Below, piece after piece: positions 9,331 through 19,006 of a stretch of DNA of 64,000 nucleotides (positions are counted from its first letter, which is position 1; each line of letters opens with the position of its first letter). Source of the DNA: Chloroflexota bacterium (GTDB lineage Bacteria > Chloroflexota > Anaerolineae > UBA2200); contig JACIWX010000007.1 in the NCBI GenBank assembly GCA_014360755.1, positions 62,001-126,000 on the forward strand, in the 5' to 3' direction. Under the pieces are notes generated by a model that saw only the letters and a list, made by a program, of their open reading frames with translations, was not told the DNA's origin and ran no database searches. A program made the position numbers and the translations under genes.

Positions 9331-11772
9331 TCATGGCTGGTGCATCGTGCGGTTGATGATGTCGTCCTGTGTCGCCTTGTCCAGGGTAACGAAGAGCGCA
9401 CTGTAGCCAGCCACGCGCACCACCAGGTCACGGTACTGCTCGGGGTTCTTCTGGGCTGCCAGCAGCGTCTCGGTGGATACCGTGTTGAATTGTACATGCC
9501 AGCCCTTCAAAACCTGGAAACCGCGCAACAATTGCACCAGACGCTGCAGCCCTTCGTCGGTGCGCAGGCTCCCCGGCGATAGCCTCAGGTTCAACAATTG
9601 CGCGATCATCTTGATGGTGGGGAGCTTGGCAACCGAGTGCATCACGGCAGTGGGACCCCTCGTATCCGTCCCATGCACCGGTGAGACGCCCTCCGCAATG
9701 GGTTCTCCTGCCTTCCGCCCATCGGGCGTAGCGCATACCGGCTGCCCCAGCGGGACATTCGCTGAGATGTTGGAAGTGGAGCCGGCGTAGGTGCAGCCAA
9801 TGGGCCCCCGTCCGTAACGCGTAGTGCGGTACGCTTTGATGTCTTCCAAATAGTCGCTCAGGACCCTGGTGGCGAGCCCATCCACTTCATCCAGGTCATT
9901 ACCGTACTTGGGAGCAGAGAGCAGCCGCTGCCGGATGCGCTCTCCTTCCACCCCGGCAAAGTTCGTCGCCAACGCCTCCATGACCTGTTGGGAGGTGAGT
10001 TCTTTGTCCTCGAAAACCAGTTTCTTCAGCGCCATCAAGGCATTGGCTACGTTGGCTAAGCCGGATTGCAATCCACTGACGACATCGTAGACAGAGCCAC
10101 CTTCTTTGATCGTCAAGCCACGGGCGATGCAATCATCCACCAGGGCAGAGCAGAAGGCATCGGGCACCAATTCTTCCAACGCCAAGTCGGCGGTGGTGTC
10201 CATCACGACATGGGCACGGGTGTAAAAGCGGAGCTGGTCGAGAAAGGCGTCGTAGAGCTCATCAAAAGAGCGGAAAGTGAGCAGATTCCCCCGCCCTGGG
10301 TGCAGGCACACCCCTGTGTTGGGGTCGCGGCCATCGTTGTAAGCCAGTTCAAGCACCTTCAGCAGGTTCAGGAAGCTCATACCGGTGTTGCGATAGCCCC
10401 ACTTGCCCGGCACGGCTGCCTCCACGCAGCCCACGATGGCATAGTCGTATGCATCCTCCGGCTTGACCCCTTTTTCCAACAAAGCCGGGATGATGATCTC
10501 GTCGTTTTTCATGGCGGGCATGCCAAAGCCAAGGCGGATGGTGCGCGCACATTCCATCAGAAAACGCTCGGGAGTACGGAGGTGATAGCGCGCAGAAACG
10601 TTGGGTTGCGTCAGGCGGGTTTCTTGGATGGTGCGCAACACCGCATAAGACAGCTCATTCGTGGCATCCTGTCCATCTGGAGTCTGCCCGCCGATGGTAA
10701 CGTTCTGGTAGGTGGGATAACCGATGCCAAAGCGCGTATGAGCCCAAGGGCGGATCTTGTTGACCGAGAACAACTTGAGCCACAGACACTGCAAGACCTC
10801 CAGCATCTCCTCCTCGGTGAGGCGGCCTGCGGCAATGTCTGCCTGGTAAAAGGGGTAGGTGTACTGGTCAAGTCTGCCCATGGAGAAGGAATGGCCGTTG
10901 CTCTCAATTTGCGTAATGAGATGCACAAACCAGGCGGATTGGATCGCCTCGTACCAGGTGCGCGGGGCATGGGCAGGAACCCAGCGGCAGGTTTCGGCGA
11001 TGCGCTGCAGTTCCGCGCGCCGTTGCGGGTCGGATTCCTGTGCAGCCTGGCGTTCTGCCTCAGCCGCGTAGCGGGCTGCGAAACGAATCGCCGCATCTAT
11101 GGTAATGAGCACGCCTTCCAGGAAAGGACGCTTTTTCTGCTCGGCAGCATGGTAAGGATTCAGCCGTTGCAAAGCCTCTTCCGCTTCCTGGCGCACGCCC
11201 AGCAAGCCTTTCTCCATCAGTTTGCGGTAGTTGACAATGATGTGTCCATCGCCTGAAGTGATGTTGCCCCGCCCCGAAATGACGCCGATTTCCTGGGCTT
11301 GACGCACCCAGTCCGGCAGAGTCGCCATAGCGCGGTCGAAAAGCGTGCGCCCGCGCCAGTAGGGCAAAATGTCCTCCAGCAACTCCCGTTTGACTTCCGG
11401 GCTGACCAAAAACTGGTCGGCGGGGCGTGTGGCGAACTCATCCATCTCGGCTTCAATCCAATCCACCGAGTATTCGGGGAAAATGGGGGCAGCGCGGGGC
11501 TTGCTGGCTTGGTTGCCAACGATGAGCTCCCCTTCCCCGATGTAGATGCTCATGTTATCCAACACGTGCGCCAGAGCTTTCGCCCGCCGCAATACCGGTG
11601 GGTCTGCTTCATGGGCACGGTAGGCTTCGGTCACATAGCGCGCTCGCTCTACGCATACTTCGGGCATGGTAGCCAGCAACGCTTCGCGCATGCGTCGGAT
11701 GCGTTCTGTAGTGCCCGCACGGGGGCGGACCATGGTTTCTAAATCTGTCCTTGTCTCTACTTCTGTAGCCAT
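9331..11772 (-). CDS. Glycyl radical enzyme (PFL / glycerol-dehydratase-like), substrate unassigned
   Basis: C-term RVAGYSALF glycyl-radical loop; YAIVGCVEAAVPGKWGYRNTG active-site Cys loop. Confidence 0.93.
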   Translation of the reverse strand: MATEVETRTDLETMVRPRAGTTERIRRMREALLATMPEVCVERARYVTEAYRAHEADPPVLRRAKALAHVLDNMSIYIGEGELIVGNQASKPRAAPIFPEYSVDWIEAEMDEFATRPADQFLVSPEVKRELLEDILPYWRGRTLFDRAMATLPDWVRQAQEIGVISGRGNITSGDGHIIVNYRKLMEKGLLGVRQEAEEALQRLNPYHAAEQKKRPFLEGVLITIDAAIRFAARYAAEAERQAAQESDPQRRAELQRIAETCRWVPAHAPRTWYEAIQSAWFVHLITQIESNGHSFSMGRLDQYTYPFYQADIAAGRLTEEEMLEVLQCLWLKLFSVNKIRPWAHTRFGIGYPTYQNVTIGGQTPDGQDATNELSYAVLRTIQETRLTQPNVSARYHLRTPERFLMECARTIRLGFGMPAMKNDEIIIPALLEKGVKPEDAYDYAIVGCVEAAVPGKWGYRNTGMSFLNLLKVLELAYNDGRDPNTGVCLHPGRGNLLTFRSFDELYDAFLDQLRFYTRAHVVMDTTADLALEELVPDAFCSALVDDCIARGLTIKEGGSVYDVVSGLQSGLANVANALMALKKLVFEDKELTSQQVMEALATNFAGVEGERIRQRLLSAPKYGNDLDEVDGLATRVLSDYLEDIKAYRTTRYGRGPIGCTYAGSTSNISANVPLGQPVCATPDGRKAGEPIAEGVSPVHGTDTRGPTAVMHSVAKLPTIKMIAQLLNLRLSPGSLRTDEGLQRLVQLLRGFQVLKGWHVQFNTVSTETLLAAQKNPEQYRDLVVRVAGYSALFVTLDKATQDDIINRTMHQP

Positions 11773-11784
11773 TGAAATCCCTCT

Positions 11785-12735
11785 CTAACCACCGATTTTC
11801 ACGTACAAGCCGTGGGCGCGCATGACATCCGCCATCGCTTCTGCTTCTCCTTCTTTCATGGGCGGTATCTCTGCCATGCAATAGCCTCTACCTAGCGCCT
11901 GATATTTCGCCCTGCCCAGAGTATGGTAGGGCAAGAGATGCACCTCGCCAATGCCCAGGCGGGAGGCAAAGTCAGCCAGTTGATGCAAGTGCTCCTCGTC
12001 AGTGTTGAAACCCGGAATCAGGGGGACGCGCAGGATTACCTGCGCTCCCGCCTCTACCAGCCGCCGTGCATTCTCTAGGATGAGTTCATTGCCCACCCCC
12101 GTCGCCTGGAGGTGGCGTTGCGTGTCCATGTGCTTGATATCGTACAGCACCAAATCCAAATAGGGCAGCAATGCTGCCAACACTTCCCAAGCAGCCTGGC
12201 CGCAGGTCTCCAAGGTGGTGTGCAGATGCTCCGCTTTGGCTAGGCGCAAGAGCGCCAGGGCAAACTCGGGCTGGCCGGTAGGTTCGCCGCCGGTCAAGGT
12301 CAGACCGCCCATTACTTGGCTATAGAAGGGGGCATCGCGCAAGGCTTCTTGAAGCACCTCGCCTGCGGTAACCACGCGCCCGATGAGCCGCAGTGCGCCG
12401 GCAGCGCAAACGGGCATACACTGTCCGCAGTGGTCGCAGCGGGACTCGTCGCGCACCACCTTCCCCTCTTCCAGCCGCAACGCTTCCTGGGGGCAAACGT
12501 CCAGGCAATCGCCACAGCCAAAGCAGTTGGCAACAAACACTGCCACTTCCGGTGTGGGGCGCTGCGATTCAGGATTGCAGCACCAATCGCAACGCAGGGA
12601 GCAGCCTTTGAAAAAGACATTAGTGCGCAAGCCTGGCCCATCATGCAGCGAGAAACGCTGGATGTCAAAGATAACGCCCGGCGTTTGCTCCAGCGCGGCA
12701 CGCAAGGCGGGATGGAGTGGCTCTGCTCTCGACAC
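11785..12735 (-). CDS. Glycyl-radical enzyme activating protein (radical SAM, two 4Fe-4S clusters)
   Basis: CSLRCDWCCNPES radical SAM motif; CFGCGDCLDVCP and CDHCGQCMPVC; GTG start at 12735 preferred to avoid overlap with the upstream gene. Confidence 0.92.
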   Translation of the reverse strand: MSRAEPLHPALRAALEQTPGVIFDIQRFSLHDGPGLRTNVFFKGCSLRCDWCCNPESQRPTPEVAVFVANCFGCGDCLDVCPQEALRLEEGKVVRDESRCDHCGQCMPVCAAGALRLIGRVVTAGEVLQEALRDAPFYSQVMGGLTLTGGEPTGQPEFALALLRLAKAEHLHTTLETCGQAAWEVLAALLPYLDLVLYDIKHMDTQRHLQATGVGNELILENARRLVEAGAQVILRVPLIPGFNTDEEHLHQLADFASRLGIGEVHLLPYHTLGRAKYQALGRGYCMAEIPPMKEGEAEAMADVMRAHGLYVKIGG

Positions 12736-12740
12736 TTCTC

Positions 12741-15131
12741 CTACTTCGCCAGCAAGATCAGCAATCCTTCCGCCTTCGCTATGATGTCTTCCTTTTCGTA
12801 CAACATGGGGTGATGCCGGACATCTTGCCAGGAGGCGATCATATCGCCGTAATGTTTGTGCAGGGGCTGGCCAGACTGGCCAGTGGTGTGCTGCGAGCGG
12901 CAGTTGCGCCATTCCCCAACGTCAATGATTTGCCGGTAGGAGGCGACCACACGCACCGTGAAATCGCCGCGTTTATAGCCCGCGTTGTCCACCGTCTCGC
13001 CGCTGCCCCGCGCCGGCACAGGCCCGCGATTGAAAAGGAGGTGGAGCGGCTTGACACTGCCCAGGGGATGCTCAAAGAGCGCGAAATGTACTTTGCCCCA
13101 TGCCCACTGGTCTTCTTTATTGCCAATCAAATCGCCGAATCTCCTGCCCCAGAAGTCCATCGTTTCCGCTATGCTGCGACGCAAGATGTCATCGCGGTTT
13201 TCCACTTCCGGGGTGGAGACATCGTCAAACCAGTCACTGTTCGCGGAAGGGAACAGGTTCAGCAAAGCCGAGGGGAAACCGATGAAATCGCTCTCCTTTA
13301 TCCCAGCCTTTTTCAGTTCATCGCCAAAGGTATTGACCAGGAGCCGCCACAGCAACACTTCCATGATCCCCGCGCTGCCACTATCGCTTTCCAAGCGGCC
13401 GTCCCATTCCCTCAGAAACTTGAAGGCGCGCTCCTGTAGCCAACCTTCTGGCCCCAGTTGCAGCACATAGGGCAGCAATTTTGCCGCCGGGATGGAGTAG
13501 GTATCCGCCTGAATATCGCGGAAGTCATCCACGGTCAGTTTGTCCTTGGCTTGCAAGAGGTCTATGATGCGTTGGGCACGATAGGGTTCTGCCCACTCAT
13601 CGGAGATGAAATAGGGGTAGTCGTCCGGAACGACTTTATGGTTGGCAGTAACGATGTAATGGGTGGGCGGATTGTACACAAAGGGCAATTCCTCAAAGGG
13701 GATATAGCCCGTCCACTCGTACTCACCCGTCCAACCGGGGACGGGCACTAAGCCTCTTCCCTTCGCCCGGATGGGGATATCGCCGGGCATCTGATAGCCG
13801 ATGTTGCCTTCAACATCGGCATAGACAAAGTTCTGCGAAGGGGCTTGCCAATAGCGCAATGCCTCACGGAACTCTTCCCAATTACGAGCGCGATCCAGCA
13901 GGTACACACTGCGCAAAAGTTGACCGCCTTCGAGGGCAGTCCAGCGCAGGGCTAAGACATCCTTCGCTTCGGGGATAACCGGGGTCATAATTGGGCCATG
14001 GCGAGTGAAACGCACGGTCAGTTTCTCTGGCTCCGCACGCCCCTTGACCTTGATTTCCTCTTCGATAACGGTCATGTCTTCCCAAGTGCCCATGAATTCG
14101 TACTGGTTCGGATTGTCTGGGTTAATTTTCTCTACATAGAGGTCCTGCACATCGGGTCCGACGTTGGTCACGCCCCAGGCAATATAGCGGTTATGGCCAA
14201 TGATCACACCCGGTGCACCTGGGAATGAGGCGCCCACGACATCCAAGCCATCGCCTACCAGGTGGATTTCATACCAGATGGAGGGCATTTGTATCCCCAG
14301 ATGCGGGTCATTCGCCAGCATCGGACGGCCGGTGGCTGTTTTGGTGCCGTCTACGACCCAGTTGTTGCTGCCCAGATAGGGCCCGTGCATACCAACCAGT
14401 GCTTTGACCTGCTGATAGCCTTCAAGGAGCTCCTCATCCCAATAGGCATAGCTCTTTGCCTCTGGCGGGATAATAAAAGGACCTTCATCAGGATAAGGAG
14501 GCACTAATTCACGCACTTTGTCCTCGCCGAACACGGAAAGGAGCTTGGCACGCAGGAGTTCCGATTCCCAATTGCCACCCAAGTCCAGGCACATCACCTT
14601 GCCCCAAGCTAGCGTATCCGTAGGAGTCCAGGGTTCTGGCTGAAAACCTAACAGGGCAAATTCCAGCGGCAAGCGGTCACGGTGCGTCGAGATGTAAGCA
14701 TTGACCCCATCCGCATAAGCCTGGAGGCCTGCGATGACCTCAGAGGGCAAGACCGCCAAATCCGCCTGCGCGGCACGGTACAGGCCGATGGTGCGCAGGA
14801 AACGATCGGATTTGAGCGTGGCTTCGCCGAGCACTTCAGAGAGGCGCCCAGCCCCGATGCGCCGGTTGAACTCCATTTGCCACAGGCGATCCTGGGCATG
14901 CACATACCCTTGGGCGAAATAGAGGTCATGTGCGTTGTCCGCAAAGATATGCGGCACGCCCCATTGATCGCGGTATACTTCCACACGGCCTTGCAAGCCG
15001 GCAACGTGCAAGGTGCCATTGGTCTGGGGGAAACTGCGGCGTACGAACAGGTAAGCGAGACTGCTCACGAGCAACACAAGCACCAATACCACCACAAGAA
15101 CGCTCAGCAGGATTTTACGCAGCAACCTCAT
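12741..15131 (-). CDS. Penicillin acylase family (Ntn-hydrolase) protein, membrane-anchored
   Basis: DQWGVPHIFADNAHDLYFAQGYVHAQDRLWQME; GSNNWVVDGTKTATGRPMLANDPHLG nucleophile region; N-terminal TM. Confidence 0.93.
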   Translation of the reverse strand: MRLLRKILLSVLVVVLVLVLLVSSLAYLFVRRSFPQTNGTLHVAGLQGRVEVYRDQWGVPHIFADNAHDLYFAQGYVHAQDRLWQMEFNRRIGAGRLSEVLGEATLKSDRFLRTIGLYRAAQADLAVLPSEVIAGLQAYADGVNAYISTHRDRLPLEFALLGFQPEPWTPTDTLAWGKVMCLDLGGNWESELLRAKLLSVFGEDKVRELVPPYPDEGPFIIPPEAKSYAYWDEELLEGYQQVKALVGMHGPYLGSNNWVVDGTKTATGRPMLANDPHLGIQMPSIWYEIHLVGDGLDVVGASFPGAPGVIIGHNRYIAWGVTNVGPDVQDLYVEKINPDNPNQYEFMGTWEDMTVIEEEIKVKGRAEPEKLTVRFTRHGPIMTPVIPEAKDVLALRWTALEGGQLLRSVYLLDRARNWEEFREALRYWQAPSQNFVYADVEGNIGYQMPGDIPIRAKGRGLVPVPGWTGEYEWTGYIPFEELPFVYNPPTHYIVTANHKVVPDDYPYFISDEWAEPYRAQRIIDLLQAKDKLTVDDFRDIQADTYSIPAAKLLPYVLQLGPEGWLQERAFKFLREWDGRLESDSGSAGIMEVLLWRLLVNTFGDELKKAGIKESDFIGFPSALLNLFPSANSDWFDDVSTPEVENRDDILRRSIAETMDFWGRRFGDLIGNKEDQWAWGKVHFALFEHPLGSVKPLHLLFNRGPVPARGSGETVDNAGYKRGDFTVRVVASYRQIIDVGEWRNCRSQHTTGQSGQPLHKHYGDMIASWQDVRHHPMLYEKEDIIAKAEGLLILLAK

Positions 15132-15143
15132 TGTGCCCCTCCT

Positions 15144-15596
15144 TTATGGTGATTGTTCCTCTCCACCTTCCTTATGCTTTTGGCAATCCGGACAAACGCC
15201 AAAGACAGCTATGTGTTTCATGGCAGGTTCAAAACCGTACTCTTTGCAGACGCTCTCAAACAAGGGATCGAGGGACGAATCAGGGAGATCTATCACACGC
15301 TTGCAGTGGATACACACGAGGTGATGGTGGGGATGATCCGCGATGTACTCGTAGACATGGCCTTCGCCACCCAGGTCAGTCTCGGCAACTAGCCCCACTT
15401 GCTTCAACCATTGCAGGTTTCGATATACTGTGGGAATAGTAATGGTCGGGTATTGGGGTTTGAGACGCTCCAGCACCTCATTCACCGTCATGTGGCCTGG
15501 GCCAGCCTTGATGATTTCCAAGACTGCCAGGCGTTGTGGTGTCAGGCGATGCCCTTTTTCGCGCAAGCGTCGCGCCGCTTCCCAGTGATGGCTCAC
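15144..15596 (-). CDS. Fur-family transcriptional regulator (Fur/PerR type)
   Basis: GHRLTPQRLAVLEII, HHHLVCIHCKRVIDL, CPDCQKHKEGGEE. Confidence 0.9.
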   Translation of the reverse strand: MSHHWEAARRLREKGHRLTPQRLAVLEIIKAGPGHMTVNEVLERLKPQYPTITIPTVYRNLQWLKQVGLVAETDLGGEGHVYEYIADHPHHHLVCIHCKRVIDLPDSSLDPLFESVCKEYGFEPAMKHIAVFGVCPDCQKHKEGGEEQSP

Positions 15597-15620
15597 GGCA
15601 ATTCTCCAAAGATGTGCGTT

Positions 15621-15897
15621 TCGAGCGCTGAAGCGCTCATGACAAACTAGTTCGTAGTACGCACTTCAGTGCGCGATGAGCGCTGAAGCGCTCACTACGA
15701 ACCCACTGCGCTAAAGCGCTCATGACAAACTAGTTCGTAGTACGCACTTCAGTGCGCGATGAGCGCTGAAGCGCTCACTACGAACCCACTGCGCTAAAGC
15801 GCTCACGACAAACGAGGCTCGTAGTACGCACTTCAGTGCGCGATGAGCGCTGAAGCGCTCACTACGAACCCACTGCGCTGAAGCGCTCATGACAAAC
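15621..15897. repeat. Tandem REPIN/REP array, unit about 83-84 bp, about 3 units
   Basis: TTCGTAGTACGCACTTCAGTGCGCGATGAGCGCTGAAGCGCTCACTACGAACCCACTGCGCTAAAGCGCTCATGACAAAC; GTAGTACGCAC at 15654, 15737, 15821. Confidence 0.9.
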
Positions 15898-15916
15898 GGT
15901 GCGCACGATAAACTTA

Positions 15917-15988
15917 CGCCCCTGGGGCGACTCGAACGCCCGCACACGGCTCCGGAGGCCGCTGCTCTATCCTCTGAGCTACAGGGGC
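15917..15988 (-). tRNA. tRNA-Arg(CCG)
   Basis: Cloverleaf GCCCCTG-TA-GCTCAGAGGATAGAGC-A-GCGGC-CTCCGGA-GCCGT-GTGC-GGGCGTTCGAGTCGCCC-CAGGGGC; discriminator G; CCA not encoded. Confidence 0.95.
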
Positions 15989-16041
15989 TATGTCATATTA
16001 TAGTATCGAAACAAGGGAAATGGCAAATGCCGGAAAGTTTT

Positions 16042-16225
16042 GGGTGTAGTTCAACTTCGGGGCAAGAAATGCCTTGCATACGTCTACGCTAAGCGTGAGG
16101 CTACCTCGCCTGGGCATGGGAGCCCAGGCACAGATGCCGCCAGGGAATTGATTCCCTGGCAGGCTCAATGGCAAACGCCGCCGTCCACGCTTATCCATAT
16201 TCTGTCCCCAAACTGAACTACACCC
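16042..16225. mobile_element. MITE-like family 1, copy B (184 bp, complete, 8-bp TSD)
   Basis: GGGTGTAGTTCAACTTCGGGG ... CCCCAAACTGAACTACACCC; flanked by exact AAAGTTTT at 16034-16041 and 16226-16233. Confidence 0.92.
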
Positions 16226-16450
16226 AAAGTTTTGTAGATGCTTCGGCGTCGCCTCAGCATGACAAACGGCGGGGAAAAGTCGTCAACGAATGGGATAACG
16301 AATGACGCGCCGCGACAGGTATTGCCATTCGTTTATTCGTGGCGCATTCGTTGATGGCCATCCCCACCCTCTGCGCCCTCCGCGGTGAAACCATGGGGCG
16401 AATACAAGATTCGCCCCCTACGCTTCACCCGACGCAGCACAGTGAAATGC

Positions 16451-17473
16451 CTACGCTACCGCCATCTCCATTTCCGGCGTATAGTTACCGTAGCGTGCTG
16501 CGCCATTGCACCAGGCACGGTGATAGAAGAGTTTTTGTGCCAGAGGGACGTTAGCAGCATCGCCCTTCCATGCCTTCAAGGGCGGATCCTGCAATGCCCG
16601 ACCATACGAGAAGCTCAGTTCCCAAGGCGTGTCGAACATGGCGTTCATGGCATTGAGGTGCTGCGTGGCTTGCTCAGGGCTTTGCCCACCAGACAGGAAA
16701 ACGATACCAGGCACTGCAGCAGGCACGGTGCGGCGTAGACAACGCACAGTCGCTTCCGCTACTTCTTCCACCCCCGCCTGTTGAGGGCAATCCTTGCCTG
16801 AAAGGACCATATTGGGCTTGAGCAGCGTGCCTTCTAGCAATACACGGTGCTCGTGCAAGGCAGAAAATACCGCCCATAGCGTAGCAGCCGTTACTTCCTC
16901 GCAGCGCTCAATGGTGTGATCGCCATCCATCAGCACTTCCGGCTCAACAATAGGTACCAATCCCTGTTCCTGGCACAAGGCAGCGTAGCGAGCCAGCGCA
17001 TGTGCGTTCGCGGTAATGCACGCCATAGTTGGGATGCCAGGCCCAATGGTGATGACCGCACGCCACTTGGCAAACTTGGCTCCCATGCCACGATATTCGA
17101 TGAGCCTTTCACGCAAACCATCCAAGCCCTCGGTGATCTTTTCGCCAGGGAAGCCAGCCATGTCTTTGGCTCCCGTGTCTACCTTGATGCCGGGGATGAT
17201 GCCCTTCTGAGCTAACAGTTGAGGGAATGGCGTGCCGTCATCAGCAGACTGGCGGATGGTTTCGTCGAACAGGATCACCCCGCTGATGTAGGCTTCCACG
17301 CCTGGTGTGGTGAAGAGCATGTTGCGGTAGGCGCGGCGGGTTTCTGGGTTAGAGGGAACATTCACACGTTCAAAGCGCTTGGTGATGGTGCGCGTGCTTT
17401 CGTCGGCGGCCAGGATTCCTTTGCCCTCAGCCACGAGGGCACGAGCGACTGTTTCCAGCTCCTGGTGTGTCAT
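16451..17473 (-). CDS. Fructose-bisphosphate aldolase class I
   Basis: MTHQELETVARALVAEGKGILAADESTRTITKRF; VLLEGTLLKPNMV; VFLSGGQSPEQATQHLNAMN. Confidence 0.95.
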   Translation of the reverse strand: MTHQELETVARALVAEGKGILAADESTRTITKRFERVNVPSNPETRRAYRNMLFTTPGVEAYISGVILFDETIRQSADDGTPFPQLLAQKGIIPGIKVDTGAKDMAGFPGEKITEGLDGLRERLIEYRGMGAKFAKWRAVITIGPGIPTMACITANAHALARYAALCQEQGLVPIVEPEVLMDGDHTIERCEEVTAATLWAVFSALHEHRVLLEGTLLKPNMVLSGKDCPQQAGVEEVAEATVRCLRRTVPAAVPGIVFLSGGQSPEQATQHLNAMNAMFDTPWELSFSYGRALQDPPLKAWKGDAANVPLAQKLFYHRAWCNGAARYGNYTPEMEMAVA

Positions 17474-17824
17474 CTTTGCACCCCCTTTTGTTATTATGTC
17501 ATAATAACATCGTGCGCCGTCAGGACAATCAAAGCGGGCGTCCATGCAACACAATCATACCCCAATTCGTATGAGAAGACAAATCCCTGCGAGGAAGACG
17601 GCCATCAACGAATGGGGGAACGAATAAACGAATGCGCAACGCGAATGATGCAGCGGCATAGGAGCCACCTGGGCGATGGCAGAGCCGCCTCCACATGGGG
17701 CACTTGCCGTATGCTCAGCGCAGCCCGCGCACAACGCGGCTGGACTGTGGTCCAGCCAGAGCAGTATCATAGCGCTCAAGCACTCGCCGTATGCTCAGCG
17801 CGGACCACAGTCCGCGCCTACCTC

Positions 17825-17992
17825 TCACTGTGCCTTTTCTTCGGCTTTGATGTACTTCTCCGGATCCTTATCGAAAGCCACCTTGCAGCCTTTGGCACAG
17901 AAGTAATACTTCTTGCCTTTGTACTCCGAGGTCGCCGCTGCTTTCTCGGGGTCAATCATCATCCCGCAGACTAAATCTTTAACCTTTTCCAT
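17825..17992 (-). CDS. YHS-domain small protein (55 aa)
   Basis: Below track cutoff; manual translation MEKVKDLVCGMMIDPEKAAATSEYKGKKYYFCAKGCKVAFDKDPEKYIKAEEKAQ. Confidence 0.88.
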   Translation of the reverse strand: MEKVKDLVCGMMIDPEKAAATSEYKGKKYYFCAKGCKVAFDKDPEKYIKAEEKAQ

Positions 17993-18065
17993 GGGTCAAG
18001 CCTCCTATTGCGTGTTTCGTATTTCGTATTTCGTACACATCATACCACACCTATGTTCGCCTGTC

Positions 18066-18081
18066 TGTGACAAAAGTCTCT
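18066..18081. promoter_or_regulatory. CRP/FNR-like operator TGTGA-CAAAAG-TCTCT upstream of YHS gene
   Basis: Shares an exact 18-mer with 31572-31589; centred about -41.5 relative to a minus-strand TATGAT at 18039-18044. Confidence 0.5.
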
Positions 18082-18093
18082 TTGCAGGGTAGC

Positions 18094-18156
18094 GAGTGAT
18101 AAGTGATGAGTGAGGAGTGATGAGTGACGAGTGATGAGTGATGAGTGATGAGTGAA
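18094..18156. repeat. Degenerate short tract (GAGTGATGAGTGACGAGTGATGA)
   Basis: Semi-tandem gagtgaYgagtga units; also at 20460-20540 and 27052-27123. Confidence 0.8.
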
Positions 18157-18163
18157 GGGCAGG

Positions 18164-19006
18164 CTATCCTTTCGCCCGTGTTAAGCGCCATAAGACACTG
18201 CCCAGAACAGCGAGCAGCATCAGCCCAAAGCCCAACGCTAGAGCAATCAGGTAATTTCGCGCCATGATAGGGGCTATATGGGGCAAGACATTCGCCAACA
18301 TAGCACTGAGCATACCTGTCAAGCCCTCTTCCTCTCCGGGCACTGCAGACACTTCCTGGTTCCGTACCGCCATCCATAACAAGACAGAAAATGCTGCTCC
18401 CGGCAGGCTCGCTGCAAAGAGCACCACCCCGGGACTGCCCAGCCGCCCAAAACGGTAACTGAAGAAAATGAGCGGGACAAGCAAGAGCAGACAGACGCCC
18501 ACCAGTACCAAGAACACACGGCGCAGGACCCGGTGGGTCTTCAAAGTGAATAACTCCAGAAAACCAATCCCACCAGCGAGACTCTGGCGCGCTTCGGGGT
18601 CGCTTATCTGGGCTGCCAACCCGGCTGCACCTCCACGGTACAGCGGCGTAGCCAACTGACGAAAAGCATAGAGGCGTATCTGACGCGGCGAAAGGCCCGC
18701 AATGTCTTTCTCACGGATAACGATGGGCAATCCTGGAATCGGCTGCAGCGTTCCATCCGGGCTGGCGCGCAAAGCCGAGCGCATTTGAGCGATCTCACTT
18801 TCGTCATCCAGGCCATGACGGCTGAACAAGGTAGCCATCACGGTTGCTATGATCTCCGTAGCGGGCCGTTCAGCAGTAATCTGAACCAGATTGAATACCA
18901 GCAGGGTTACGCTCAGTACGACGACGAGGAGCAAGCCTGCTACCCATTTGGCGTCTATGTGCCAATACGGACGAGCGTTACGAAGGCGTTCGTTACTGTT
19001 CATCAT
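18164..19006 (-). CDS. Hypothetical multi-pass membrane protein
   Basis: MMNSNERLRNARPYWHIDAKWVAGLLLVVVLSVTLLVFNLVQ...; several TM segments. Confidence 0.7.
   Translation of the reverse strand: MMNSNERLRNARPYWHIDAKWVAGLLLVVVLSVTLLVFNLVQITAERPATEIIATVMATLFSRHGLDDESEIAQMRSALRASPDGTLQPIPGLPIVIREKDIAGLSPRQIRLYAFRQLATPLYRGGAAGLAAQISDPEARQSLAGGIGFLELFTLKTHRVLRRVFLVLVGVCLLLLVPLIFFSYRFGRLGSPGVVLFAASLPGAAFSVLLWMAVRNQEVSAVPGEEEGLTGMLSAMLANVLPHIAPIMARNYLIALALGFGLMLLAVLGSVLWRLTRAKG

Noticed and set aside
10066-11256. 396-aa plus-strand ORF
   Set aside because: Antisense to a convincing glycyl-radical enzyme; no recognisable motif
15621-15897. Possible CRISPR array (regular 83-bp periodicity)
   Set aside because: No unique spacers; the whole unit repeats, hairpins match dispersed REP elements, and there are no cas genes nearby
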